Shown here one piece after another: positions 1 through 8,113 of a stretch of 64,000 nt of DNA. The DNA comes from Clostridia bacterium (GTDB taxonomy: Bacteria > Bacillota > Clostridia > Oscillospirales > Acutalibacteraceae), in assembly GCA_017399405.1 (NCBI GenBank), contig JAFQCT010000007.1, positions 28,957-92,956 of the forward strand, given 5' to 3'. The notes under the pieces are model-generated. The model saw only the letters and a program-made list of their open reading frames with translations. It searched no databases and had not been told where the DNA came from. The position numbers and the translations under genes were made by a program. Position 1 is the stretch's first letter; every line of letters starts with the position of its first letter.

Positions 1-1
1 T

Positions 2-1861
2 ACTCTTAAAGAATATATTGAGCAACAGGGCGTAATTAACTGGAAAGAAGCAGTTCATTTTATGGGACAAATTCTTGCAGCATTACAGCACGCTCACGAT
101 AAAGGTATTGTTCATCAGGATATCAAACCACAGAACATTATGCTTTTACAGGATGGTACAATTAAAGTTACTGATTTTGGTATTGCAAGATTCAGTCGTG
201 TTGATAATGATACAACTTCTGAAAATGCAATCGGTTCAGTTCACTATATCAGTCCTGAACAGGCAAGGGGAGAAATGACAGACGATAAAGCTGACATTTA
301 TTCTGTTGGTGTTGTTATGTATGAAATGCTTACAGGCAAACTCCCTTTCCAGTCTGATAGTGCGGTTTCAGTGGCACTTATGCAACTTCAACAAGACCCG
401 AAACGCCCAAGAGATATTATACCTACTCTTCCTTTGGGACTTGAACAGATTACAATTCGTGCTATGCAAAAAAATCCTAATGACCGTTACGGTTCAGCAG
501 CAGAAATGCTTATGGATATTAACGAATTTAAGCGTAATCCTGCAGTTAAGTTCAATTACACATATTTTGTTGACCAAGAGCCTACAAAGTTTGTAAGAAC
601 AGGCGGTACTGCAACTCGCGGTCAGGTAAATCAGCGTAATGAAAAGCCTGAAACAGAGTCAAAATCTATAAATAAAACAACTGCAATTATGTTAGGTGCA
701 ATTGCAGGTGTTGTGGTACTTATTCTTATTATTGCTGGCATTTTTATTGGCGTTGGTAATCAAAAAGTTGAAGTACCTAACTTTGTAAATCTCAATTACT
801 ATGAAGATATTGAGAATAATAAAGAATATACAGATAAGTTTGAATTTGTTGTAGAGTTCGATGTGAATTCAACTCTTGAAGACGGAACAGTTCTTGACCA
901 AACACCATCTGCAAGTGAAAAAGTTAAGAAACATTCTGAAATCAAACTTATTATAGTTAAGAAAAATAATGTAGTTATTGATTCTTCAATTCTTGGTATG
1001 AATGAAGAGCAAGCTCGCACTTATCTCATAAACCGTGGTGTTATCCCAACAATTAAGTACGAATTTTCTGAAACAATTGCACCGGGAATTGTTCTTAAAA
1101 CCTCACCTGAAGTTGGTTCTTCAGTAAAAATCGGTGGCGAAGTAATCGTTTATGTGGCAACTGATAAAGAAGAAACTGTGAAAGTTCCTGAACTTATAGG
1201 TTGCAGTAAAGAGGTTGCTGAACAACTTCTTAAAGCATCTGACCTTGTACTTGGAACTGTTACAGAAGTAAATAGCGATTTAGAAGCTGGTGTGGTTGTA
1301 AAACAGAGCATTGAAAAGGATGAATCTGTGCCGGTCGGCTCAAAAATTGATATTGAAGTAAGTACGGGTATTCCTGCAGAATCTTCTGTTGATATTAAAG
1401 TTAATCTTCCTGCTGTTAATAAATCAGGAGTTTTGAAGATTTATGTAAATAACGAACTCTTCTTTACATCAAATGAGTTGTATCTTGACGGTGCTGAAAA
1501 GACTTATACAATCAAGGGTAGCGGTGCAGATAGTTCTTATGTCGTAATGGTTGATGACAGCCCTATTCAAAAAGGTAAAGTTGACTTTACAAAATCACCT
1601 GCAGTTGTAAGTGGTGTTGAAAATATTGCCTATGAAAGCGTTGCGATTTTGCCAAATAATCTTGTAGGTAAAACAAAATCCGAAGCAATCAGCCAGTTGA
1701 ATGCAGCAGGTTTTGCAAATGTAGAAATCGTTGAATCACCAAGCGATGCAATTGAAAGTGGTTGTGTAATTGCACAAGACCCTGTATCCGATGGCACAAC
1801 TAAGATTCCAACAAGTACAACAATTAAACTTACAATCAGTACAGGACCAAATGCAGAATAA
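2..1861 (+). CDS. prkC: Ser/Thr protein kinase with PASTA repeats, PrkC type (5' end outside window)
   Basis: Membrane Ser/Thr kinase of the PrkC/Stk1 family, which senses muropeptides outside and phosphorylates growth and translation proteins inside. The reading frame is open from base 2, so the start and the N-lobe lie upstream. Visible are the catalytic loop (HQDIKPQN, bases 113-136), the DFG motif (near 172-182) and SPEQ in the activation segment. A single membrane helix follows (about 680-755). Outside are three PASTA repeats (about 770-1370), a divergent domain, and a last PASTA repeat (about 1640-1858). The HRD arginine is replaced by glutamine. Followed at once by rsgA and thiN, the order known from Bacillus. 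Family assignment is firm. Confidence 0.95.
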   Translation, partial: TLKEYIEQQGVINWKEAVHFMGQILAALQHAHDKGIVHQDIKPQNIMLLQDGTIKVTDFGIARFSRVDNDTTSENAIGSVHYISPEQARGEMTDDKADIYSVGVVMYEMLTGKLPFQSDSAVSVALMQLQQDPKRPRDIIPTLPLGLEQITIRAMQKNPNDRYGSAAEMLMDINEFKRNPAVKFNYTYFVDQEPTKFVRTGGTATRGQVNQRNEKPETESKSINKTTAIMLGAIAGVVVLILIIAGIFIGVGNQKVEVPNFVNLNYYEDIENNKEYTDKFEFVVEFDVNSTLEDGTVLDQTPSASEKVKKHSEIKLIIVKKNNVVIDSSILGMNEEQARTYLINRGVIPTIKYEFSETIAPGIVLKTSPEVGSSVKIGGEVIVYVATDKEETVKVPELIGCSKEVAEQLLKASDLVLGTVTEVNSDLEAGVVVKQSIEKDESVPVGSKIDIEVSTGIPAESSVDIKVNLPAVNKSGVLKIYVNNELFFTSNELYLDGAEKTYTIKGSGADSSYVVMVDDSPIQKGKVDFTKSPAVVSGVENIAYESVAILPNNLVGKTKSEAISQLNAAGFANVEIVESPSDAIESGCVIAQDPVSDGTTKIPTSTTIKLTISTGPNAE

Positions 1862-1862
1862 T

Positions 1863-2744
1863 ATGTTAAAAGGAATAATAACAAAAGGTATTGGCGGCTT
1901 CTATTATGTTGAAGTCGCCAATGCGACTTATGAATGTAAGGCAAGGGGACTTTTCAGAAAAAACAGAATAACACCACTTGTCGGTGATACTGTTGAGATT
2001 TCAGTTAATGAAAACGCTGAAAACACAATTGATAAAATCTGTGAGCGTAAAAACTTTCTATTAAGACCGCCTGTGTCTAATATTGACAACTTAATTATTG
2101 TTGTTTCAACTTGTGAGCCAAAGCCAAATTTTCTTGTAATTGATAAACTTATTGCAACTGCTGAATATAAAAATATTGAGCCCGTAATAGTTGTATCAAA
2201 AACAGATTTAGGTGATTATAGCAGTATTGTGGAGGCTTATAAAAATAGTGGAATTACTTTAATTGTAATTGAAAACGATGAAGATGTAGAAAAAGTTCGT
2301 GCTTTAATGAAAAATAAAATTACGGCGTTTACAGGTAATTCGGGTGTAGGTAAAACAACATTGTTAAATAAACTTGACAGCACACTTAAACTCTCAACAG
2401 GTGCAATAAGTGAAAAACTCGGCAGAGGTCGTCATACTACCCGTGAAGCACAACTCTTTAATGTTTGTGGCGGTTATGTTATTGACACTCCGGGATTTTC
2501 GTCACTTGATTTCGCTAAAACAGAGATTATAAGAAAAGATGATTTGCCATATTGTTTCCGTGAGTTTAGAGAGCATTTAGGTAACTGTAAATTTTCAACT
2601 TGTTCTCATACTTGTGATAAAGGTTGCAAAATCTGTGAAGCAGTTGAAAACGGAGAAATAAGTAAATCAAGACACGATAATTATATTGCTATGTATAATC
2701 AGGCGAAGGAAATTAAAGAATGGGAACTGAAAGAAGATGTGTAA
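1863..2744 (+). CDS. rsgA: Ribosome small subunit-dependent GTPase A
   Basis: Circularly permuted GTPase that checks late 30S maturation (293 residues). The G motifs come in the permuted order: SKTD (G4) first, then the GNSGVGKTT P-loop (about residue 157), then DTPGF (G3, about 206). The C-terminal zinc-binding region is seen as spaced Cys/His (CKFSTCSHTCDKGC). An N-terminal OB fold is expected. The start is chosen at 1863 because homologues begin M-x-G-x-I-x-K-G-I-G-G-F. An in-frame ATG at 1851 is closer to the AGGA at 1843-1846, so it remains possible. It begins just after the prkC stop and overlaps thiN by 25 bases: one operon. Confidence 0.95.
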   Translation: MLKGIITKGIGGFYYVEVANATYECKARGLFRKNRITPLVGDTVEISVNENAENTIDKICERKNFLLRPPVSNIDNLIIVVSTCEPKPNFLVIDKLIATAEYKNIEPVIVVSKTDLGDYSSIVEAYKNSGITLIVIENDEDVEKVRALMKNKITAFTGNSGVGKTTLLNKLDSTLKLSTGAISEKLGRGRHTTREAQLFNVCGGYVIDTPGFSSLDFAKTEIIRKDDLPYCFREFREHLGNCKFSTCSHTCDKGCKICEAVENGEISKSRHDNYIAMYNQAKEIKEWELKEDV

Positions 2745-3352
2745 TCATCGGTGGGGGAGATTGCTCTGCCGAAATCCTTAAAAAGAATATTTTAACTGAT
2801 GATTTTATAATCTGTGCTGATAGTGGTTTTGATATTGCAACCGAGTGCGGATTTATACCTGACCTTTTAATTGGCGATTTTGACTCAATTAAAGCTGTTC
2901 CCACTAATGTTAGTAAGATTACACTTCCCGTTGAAAAAGATGTTACAGACACTGTAGCAGCCTTTAATGAGGGCGTAAAACTTGGATTTAATAAGTTTGT
3001 GCTTTTTGGGGGAACAGGTGGCAGATTTGAACATACACTTGCCAATATCTCGCTCATGGCGAATGCATCAAAATCGGGGGTTACTTTTGAAATTATTGAT
3101 AATAAACATATTTTCAGAAGTATTACAAATTCGTCAATTAAAATTAAGAGAAAAGATAATCAACAAGTGTCTGTGTTCGCTTTTGGTGACCGTGCTTTTG
3201 GTGTAACGCTTAAAGGTTTTCACTATCCGTTATGGGATTATACTCTTGACCCTTTTAATGGTGCTTTAGGCACAAGTAATGATATTGTTGAAGATTTTGG
3301 TGAAATATCTGTATTAAAGGGTACTTTAATTATAATTGAAACAGAAATGTAA
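2720..3352 (+). CDS. thiN: Thiamine pyrophosphokinase
   Basis: Transfers pyrophosphate from ATP to thiamine, making the cofactor TPP in the cytoplasm (210 residues). Typical motifs are IIGGGD near the N terminus, CADSG, GDFDS for metal/ATP binding, DVTDT, and GGTGGRFEHTLANI. The ATG at 2720 has AAGGA nine bases upstream and lies inside rsgA. In Bacillus rpe sits between rsgA and thiN; here rpe is absent. No TPP riboswitch is visible upstream, as expected for a gene deep in an operon. Confidence 0.93.
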   Translation: MGTERRCVIIGGGDCSAEILKKNILTDDFIICADSGFDIATECGFIPDLLIGDFDSIKAVPTNVSKITLPVEKDVTDTVAAFNEGVKLGFNKFVLFGGTGGRFEHTLANISLMANASKSGVTFEIIDNKHIFRSITNSSIKIKRKDNQQVSVFAFGDRAFGVTLKGFHYPLWDYTLDPFNGALGTSNDIVEDFGEISVLKGTLIIIETEM

Positions 3353-3357
3353 CAAAT

Positions 3358-3406
3358 AAATACCCCTTGCGTATAATGTAATAAATACATAGCAGGGGGT
3401 ATTTTT
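3358..3406 (+). terminator. Terminator hairpin carrying the next gene's ribosome binding site
   Basis: Thirteen contiguous pairs (one G-U): 3358-3370 with 3392-3404, ending in five Ts. The descending arm contains the GGGGG that serves as Shine-Dalgarno for the ATG at 3407. The loop holds a perfect TATAAT (3372-3377) with GTAACA 17 bases upstream (3349-3354). A transcript from that promoter would start near 3384 and lack the left arm, leaving the ribosome site free. Read-through from thiN would be terminated or masked. The pairing and motifs are seen; the regulatory reading is inference. Confidence 0.7.
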
Positions 3407-3553
3407 ATGGGAAGACGCTCAGGAGCAAAAGGAATAATTTTTGTAGCTTTGGGTCTTGGGTTAATAATTTCATTGATTCTTCCTGAAAAGTTCGTAATTG
3501 TATTACTTGCAATGGCACTTGTAATATGCGGAACTGCCCTTTGCAGAGCATAG
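3407..3553 (+). CDS. 48-residue membrane peptide upstream of spoVM
   Basis: A 48-residue frame starting MGRRSGAKG. A basic N terminus is followed by two hydrophobic stretches (about residues 9-26 and 29-44) separated by PEK, so a hairpin of two short membrane helices or one long helix with a kink is likely. The GGGGG ribosome site lies seven bases before the ATG, inside the terminator-like stem. The stop at 3551-3553 directly precedes AGGAGG for spoVM ten bases on, so the two are translated from one message. I do not recognise the family. Its place suggests a role linked to the spore or forespore membrane, but this is inference from context. Confidence 0.7.
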   Translation: MGRRSGAKGIIFVALGLGLIISLILPEKFVIVLLAMALVICGTALCRA

Positions 3554-3563
3554 GAGGATTTTT

Positions 3564-3644
3564 GTGAAAGTAGTATTGGTAAAAAGTCCAAAAGTCATAG
3601 GTGGTATTTTAAGAAAATTTTTTGGAATTAAAAAGACAACATAA
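3564..3644 (+). CDS. spoVM: Stage V sporulation protein M, 26 residues
   Basis: A 26-residue amphipathic peptide starting at GTG with AGGAGG (3552-3557) seven bases upstream. It has the same length as Bacillus SpoVM and shares the key residues at the same positions as I recall them: K2, K7, P9, K10, G13, G14, I15, R17 and G21. SpoVM recognises the convex forespore membrane and recruits the SpoIVA coat basement layer; P9 is needed for its shallow insertion. The position after prkC-rsgA-thiN matches the Bacillus order, which strongly supports the call. A terminator follows directly. Its presence suggests the organism can form spores or descends from a spore-former. Confidence 0.88.
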   Translation: MKVVLVKSPKVIGGILRKFFGIKKTT

Positions 3645-3647
3645 AAG

Positions 3648-3678
3648 AAAGTTCCCAATGAAATCATTGGGAACTTTT
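3648..3678. terminator. Bidirectional terminator between spoVM and rubrerythrin
   Basis: Fourteen-pair inverted repeat (3648-3661 with 3664-3677) around GTTCCCAATGA, flanked by A-run and T-run on either side, between convergent genes. Confidence 0.85.
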
Positions 3679-3693
3679 AACATTAAGTATAGA

Positions 3694-4239
3694 TTAACCG
3701 AAGTATCTTTGAAGAAGACCTTCAAATGCTTTACCGTGTCTTGCCTCGTCGCGAGCCATTTCGTGAACTGTATCATGAATTGCATCAAGACCAAGTTCTT
3801 TAGCGCGTTTTGCAAGGTCGAATTTGCCCATTGTTGCACCGTTTTCAGCGTCAACTCTCATTTCAAGGTTTTTCTTTGTGCTGTCTGTTACAACTTCACC
3901 AAGAAGTTCTGCAAATTTAGCAGCGTGTTCTGCTTCTTCATAAGCAGCCTTTTCCCAATAAAGACCAATTTCAGGGTAGCCTTCACGGTGTGCAACTCTT
4001 GCCATAGCAAGATACATACCAACTTCTGAACATTCACCTTCAAAATTTGCACGAAGGTCCATAATAATATCTTCACGTACACCTTTTGCAACGCCTACAA
4101 CATGTTCAGCAGCCCAAGTTCTTTCGTCTTCTTTTACCTCGTTGAACTTGTCAGCAGGAACTTTACATTGAGGGCATCTTTCAGGTGCTGAATCTCCTTC
4201 ATGAACATAACCACATACTGAGCATACAAATTTTTTCAT
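3694..4239 (-). CDS. rbr: Reverse-type rubrerythrin (rubredoxin domain first)
   Basis: Non-haem iron peroxidase that reduces hydrogen peroxide in anaerobes (181 residues). The rubredoxin domain is N-terminal (CSVCGY ... CPQC, residues about 5-25), and the four-helix diiron domain follows, with ExxH-type ligands (EEAEHAAKF and DEARH). This is the domain order of the 'reverse' rubrerythrins of clostridia. The start at 4239 has GGAGG about ten bases upstream. It lies 25 bases downstream of the PerR-type gene on the same strand, so it is probably co-transcribed from the perR promoter and derepressed by peroxide. Confidence 0.93.
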   Translation of the reverse strand: MKKFVCSVCGYVHEGDSAPERCPQCKVPADKFNEVKEDERTWAAEHVVGVAKGVREDIIMDLRANFEGECSEVGMYLAMARVAHREGYPEIGLYWEKAAYEEAEHAAKFAELLGEVVTDSTKKNLEMRVDAENGATMGKFDLAKRAKELGLDAIHDTVHEMARDEARHGKAFEGLLQRYFG

Positions 4240-4264
4240 AGTTTTTTTCCTCCAAAAAATAATT

Positions 4265-4645
4265 TTAATTTGATTTGTTACAGTTTTTGCATATTCCAAA
4301 TGCCATTAAACTGTAATTAGTTACATAACCTACAATCTCGTCAGAGAAGGTGATACTGTCATTTTTGAATGACATTAAATCATATACTTTACCGCAGTCA
4401 GAACACTTAAAATGTGCGTGTGGGTTTACATTTCCATCAAAACGGTCATTAGCACCGTCGGGAATTCTTAAAACCATGCCACATTCCTCAAGCTGTGAAA
4501 GATTTCTGTAAAGTGTACCAAGGCTTAAATTTGGTATAACCTCACGAACTGACAGATAAAGTTCCATAGCAGTAGGGTGGTCATAACGCGATTGTAAATT
4601 TTCAATAATTGCTTCGCGTTGCTTACTTCGTCTTTCAATTGCCAT
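4265..4645 (-). CDS. perR: Fur-family peroxide-responsive repressor, PerR type
   Basis: DNA-binding metalloregulator of 126 residues. A winged helix (residues about 10-70, with [13 protein letters not shown] as recognition helix) is followed by a dimer domain with HAHFKC and two CxxC motifs (CSDC and CKNC) for structural zinc. Co-transcription with a rubrerythrin and the operator sequence favour PerR over Fur or Zur, but metal and inducer are inferred. The ATG at 4645 is preceded by AAGGAG at eight bases. Confidence 0.88.
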   Translation of the reverse strand: MAIERRSKQREAIIENLQSRYDHPTAMELYLSVREVIPNLSLGTLYRNLSQLEECGMVLRIPDGANDRFDGNVNPHAHFKCSDCGKVYDLMSFKNDSITFSDEIVGYVTNYSLMAFGICKNCNKSN

Positions 4646-4661
4646 TGTTCTCACTCCTTAT

Positions 4662-4706
4662 CAGTAATGATTACTGTTATTATATCACATCTTTTGTAGT
4701 TGTCAA
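4662..4706 (-). promoter_or_regulatory. perR-rbr promoter with PerR-box-like operator
   Basis: Minus-strand TTGACA (4701-4706), 16-base spacer, TATAAT (4679-4684). Immediately downstream is a perfect 7-1-7 palindrome, CAGTAATGATTACTG (4662-4676), with the AATnATT core of Fur-family boxes. It covers the expected start point, ideal for autorepression. Confidence 0.8.
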
Positions 4707-4735
4707 TACTTTTTTATAAAAAACAGGTGATTTTT

Positions 4736-5920
4736 TTGAAAAAAATTTTTGCGTTGATTTTAATTATTATATTTATATTCTCGGGTTGCGAAAATACAAC
4801 AAATGAAACAACAGAAATAACTCAAAAACCAAATGAAAATATTATAGGTGTGTGGATTAACTATAACGAAATTCAAAATCTTATTGACGATTGTGATAAT
4901 CAATCGCAACTTAATGATAAAATAATTTCAATGCTCAATGAGTTTACAAAATACAACATAAATACAATTTTTCTTCATTCAAGAGCATTTGACGATTGCT
5001 TTTATAATTCAAAACTTTATCCGCCAAGCGAATATTGTGTAAATGATAATAATGAATTGAAATTTGATGTCTTGCAATCTTTTATTGATTTAAGTAAAGA
5101 TTTTAACATTGAAATTCACGCGTGGGTAAACCCTTACAGAATTCGCAAAGATAATAAAACAGATTTAATCAATAAAAACACTTTAGCAGGTGAATGGTAC
5201 GCTAAAAATCCCCAAGACCAAAGACTGATAATTACAGATAACAGCATTTTTTATAACCCTGCATATATTGAAGTTCAAAAATATGTTTTAAGTGGAATTA
5301 AAGAGATTTTAGAAAATTATAGTGTTGATGGAATACACATTGACGACTATTTTTATCCAACTACAAGCGATACAATTGATACTGAAATATATAATAATTA
5401 TGTAAAAAATGGTGGTAAGTTGTCACTTGCAGATTTTAGAAGAGAAAATGTTAATTCGCTCATAACTTCAATATATTCACTTGTTAAATCATATAATCAG
5501 GATTTGTGCTTTTCAATCAGCCCGTCAGCTGATATTGATGCCGACTATAACTCCCATTATGCAGATGTAAAATTGTGGGCATCGCAAAAAGGATATGCAG
5601 ATTATATAATTCCGCAAATCTATTTCGGTTTTGACCATGAAACAATGCCATTTGAAACCGTACTTAAAGAGTGGCTTAAACTAAAAACCAATCATTGCAA
5701 AATCGCAATAGGACTTTCAATTTATAAGTCCGGTAAAATAGATAATTATGCAAAGTCAGGCAGTAGCGAATGGCTTGACAATACAAATATACTTCAAAGA
5801 CAAATATCAATAATTGATAATAATGAAAATCTTAACGGTTATGCTTATTATTCTTGTGATTACTTCTTAAACGATTTCAATGAAAATCTGCAACAGGAAA
5901 AGCTGAATATTATTTCATAG
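4736..5920 (+). CDS. GHL10-family (family-10-like) glycosyl hydrolase lipoprotein
   Basis: Predicted exported lipoprotein of 394 residues. A short basic start, a hydrophobic stretch and a lipobox (FSGC, Cys at about residue 21) are followed by a TIM-barrel of the GHL10/YngK family. Family-like motifs are HSRAFDD, HAWVNPYR, DGIHIDDYFYP and IIPQIYFGF. Such proteins are thought to act on wall or exopolysaccharide glycans; the substrate is unknown. The start is TTG at 4736: AGGTGA lies six bases upstream, and the residues from there form a proper signal peptide, whereas upstream in-frame codons do not. Confidence 0.85.
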   Translation: MKKIFALILIIIFIFSGCENTTNETTEITQKPNENIIGVWINYNEIQNLIDDCDNQSQLNDKIISMLNEFTKYNINTIFLHSRAFDDCFYNSKLYPPSEYCVNDNNELKFDVLQSFIDLSKDFNIEIHAWVNPYRIRKDNKTDLINKNTLAGEWYAKNPQDQRLIITDNSIFYNPAYIEVQKYVLSGIKEILENYSVDGIHIDDYFYPTTSDTIDTEIYNNYVKNGGKLSLADFRRENVNSLITSIYSLVKSYNQDLCFSISPSADIDADYNSHYADVKLWASQKGYADYIIPQIYFGFDHETMPFETVLKEWLKLKTNHCKIAIGLSIYKSGKIDNYAKSGSSEWLDNTNILQRQISIIDNNENLNGYAYYSCDYFLNDFNENLQQEKLNIIS

Positions 5921-5936
5921 TTGGCAATATATGTAT

Positions 5937-5985
5937 CTTGACGATTATAGTGATTTTTGGTAAAATAATCATATAAATTGTCAAG
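5937..5985 (+). promoter_or_regulatory. Promoter of the dockerin gene, with long inverted repeat
   Basis: TTGACG (5938-5943), 17 bases, TAAAAT (5961-5966). The -35 region is part of an inverted repeat: CTTGAC (5937-5942) with GTCAAG (5980-5985), plus ATTAT with ATAAT inside. The right arm reaches into the ribosome site AAGGAAG. Confidence 0.6.
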
Positions 5986-5996
5986 GAAGTGAGAAA

Positions 5997-8054
5997 ATGA
6001 AAAACAGTATTTTCAAAAGCATTGTTTCATTAGTTTTAACTATATCTATGCTGTTTTCATTTTCATCAATTTTCTTTGTAAATGCAGCCGAAACTAAAAC
6101 AGGTGTTATTATTACAACTGCAAGGTTAAGAACAGGTCCCGGCACTAACCACAGTCAGACTGTTGATAAATATGGTGAAAAAATTGCACTATATAAAGAT
6201 GATGTTGTTACAATCTTGTCAGAACACGAATCATCAAATAATGATATCAATAATCCTATTTGGTATAAGGTTTCAATTAAAAGAAGTGGCACAACATATA
6301 CAGGCTATGTTTCAGCAAGTCTTGTTATAGTTAATACAAATTCAGGGGCACTTGAAAATGTGCCTGAAGAATATAAATCATACATTGAAAAACTTCTTGC
6401 ACTTCATCCTGATTGGAATTTCGTTGTTTACGATACTGGTATTGAATGGGATAGTCTTTTCACTACCGCTGCTCAATGTGCATTTGGTACAAATGTTGTC
6501 CATTCTTCTTATTGGTTGTCATATCGTTCAACTCAATCGGGTGCGTACAACTGGCGAACTGATGAATGGTATAATCCCGAAAAAGAAACCGGTTGGTATC
6601 AGGCAAACGCACAGTTGATTGCTTACTATATGGACCCTCGTAATTTCCTTAACGAACAACATATATTTATGTTTGAAGCATTATCTTATGACGAAAAAAC
6701 ACAAACTCTTGATGGCGTTAAAAAGATTTTATCAGGTTCATTTATGGATGATACTGAAATAACTAACACAACCGGTGACAAAATCTTGTATGCAGAGGCT
6801 TATATCAATGCTGGTCAGATTGCTGATGTTAGTCCTTATCATCTCGCTTCCCGTACAGTTCAAGAAGTAGGTAAAAACGGTAGTGGCTCAACAAGTGGTA
6901 CATATAAAGCAAAAGACGGTACTGATTATTCAGGCTATTATAATTTCTATAATATAGGTGCTACTGCAAGTTCAGACCCTATAGGTAACGGTTTGAAATA
7001 TGCAACAGGCTCAACATCTAATAGCACTCAAAAAGAAAGATATTTGTTACCTTGGAATTCACAATATAAAGCTATTGTTGGCGGTGCAAAGTGGATTGGC
7101 TATGGTTATATAAATAATAAACAGGACACTTTGTATTATCAAAAATTCAATGTTGTAAATAAGGTGTGGACACATCAGTATATGGCTAATGTTATGGCAC
7201 CTGCTTCTGAATCGGTAACAATTAAAAATGCATATTCAAACCTTGGTATTCTTGATAATAGCTTCACATTTTTAATTCCATATTACAGAAATATGCCTAC
7301 TGAAGCCTGCTCACCACCCATAAAGAGTAATGCAAACCCTAACAACTGGCTTTCAACACTTAAAATCGGTAATTATGATATAAATTTTGATGCGGGTAAA
7401 ACAAGCGGTTATTCATTAGAGGTTGGCGGTGATGTTTCTTCAGTAAACATCTCGGCAACAACTGTTAATGCAAAAGCAAAAGTTGAGGGTGTAGGTACTG
7501 TAGCGTTAAAAGAGGGTAATAACACAATAAATGTTGTTGTTACTGCTGAAAATGGCGATAAGCGTACTTATACTGTAAATATCACTCGTAACATTGAAAA
7601 CAAAATACCACTAAAGAGCATTTCATTAAGTAAAACAGAACTTTCAATGTTTGACGGTGACTCAACAACTCTTAAGGTAAGTTATAATCCATCAACAACT
7701 ACTGATGATAAGACAGTAACTTGGACATCATCAAACACAAAAGTTGCTACCGTTTCAAAAGATGGTAAAATTACTGCTATTGGTGCAGGCATAACAACAA
7801 TTACTGCAAAAGTTGGTAATTGTACTGCAACTTGTAAAGTAACGGTGTCAAGCAATATCATAAAAGGCGATGTTGATGCCGATAAAGAAGTTACAATTGC
7901 TGATGCACTTATGATATTTAAGTATAAATCAGATGAAGTAAGCCTTTCTTCATCACAACTTAAAGCCGCTGATACTGATGGTAATGGATATGTTGAACTT
8001 GCAGATGCTTTAAGAATTTTCAAATTTAAGAGTCAGGAAATTGATTCCTTATAA
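5997..8054 (+). CDS. Secreted SH3-glucosaminidase protein with BIG2 and C-terminal dockerin
   Basis: Exported 685-residue modular protein. Signal peptide (residues 1-30, cut near VNAAE); bacterial SH3 domain (about 35-110); N-acetylglucosaminidase-like catalytic region (about 200-420, with ASRTVQEVG giving the likely acid Glu); cadherin-like beta-sandwich (about 450-535); BIG2 domain (about 540-618); and type I dockerin with two calcium loops (DVDADKEVTIADAL and DTDGNGYVELADAL, about 622-685). It probably cuts peptidoglycan and can dock to a cohesin. It has its own promoter and terminator. Catalytic specificity is inferred; the domain order is well supported. Confidence 0.88.
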   Translation: MKNSIFKSIVSLVLTISMLFSFSSIFFVNAAETKTGVIITTARLRTGPGTNHSQTVDKYGEKIALYKDDVVTILSEHESSNNDINNPIWYKVSIKRSGTTYTGYVSASLVIVNTNSGALENVPEEYKSYIEKLLALHPDWNFVVYDTGIEWDSLFTTAAQCAFGTNVVHSSYWLSYRSTQSGAYNWRTDEWYNPEKETGWYQANAQLIAYYMDPRNFLNEQHIFMFEALSYDEKTQTLDGVKKILSGSFMDDTEITNTTGDKILYAEAYINAGQIADVSPYHLASRTVQEVGKNGSGSTSGTYKAKDGTDYSGYYNFYNIGATASSDPIGNGLKYATGSTSNSTQKERYLLPWNSQYKAIVGGAKWIGYGYINNKQDTLYYQKFNVVNKVWTHQYMANVMAPASESVTIKNAYSNLGILDNSFTFLIPYYRNMPTEACSPPIKSNANPNNWLSTLKIGNYDINFDAGKTSGYSLEVGGDVSSVNISATTVNAKAKVEGVGTVALKEGNNTINVVVTAENGDKRTYTVNITRNIENKIPLKSISLSKTELSMFDGDSTTLKVSYNPSTTTDDKTVTWTSSNTKVATVSKDGKITAIGAGITTITAKVGNCTATCKVTVSSNIIKGDVDADKEVTIADALMIFKYKSDEVSLSSSQLKAADTDGNGYVELADALRIFKFKSQEIDSL

Positions 8055-8058
8055 TATT

Positions 8059-8093
8059 TAACTACTGATTATATAATCGGCAGTTAATTTTTT
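8059..8093 (+). terminator. Terminator after the dockerin gene
   Basis: Imperfect 14-pair hairpin TTAACTACTGATTA / TAATCGGCAGTTAA followed by six Ts. Confidence 0.75.
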
Positions 8094-8113
8094 AACAAAA
8101 ATGTCAAAATTCG

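Noticed and set aside
2720-3352. TPP riboswitch for thiN
   Set aside because: thiN overlaps rsgA; no leader exists and none of the TPP-box sequences is seen.
3622-4029. 135-codon plus-strand open frame across the terminator and rubrerythrin
   Set aside because: Cys/Phe-rich antisense of rubrerythrin and reads through the bidirectional terminator.
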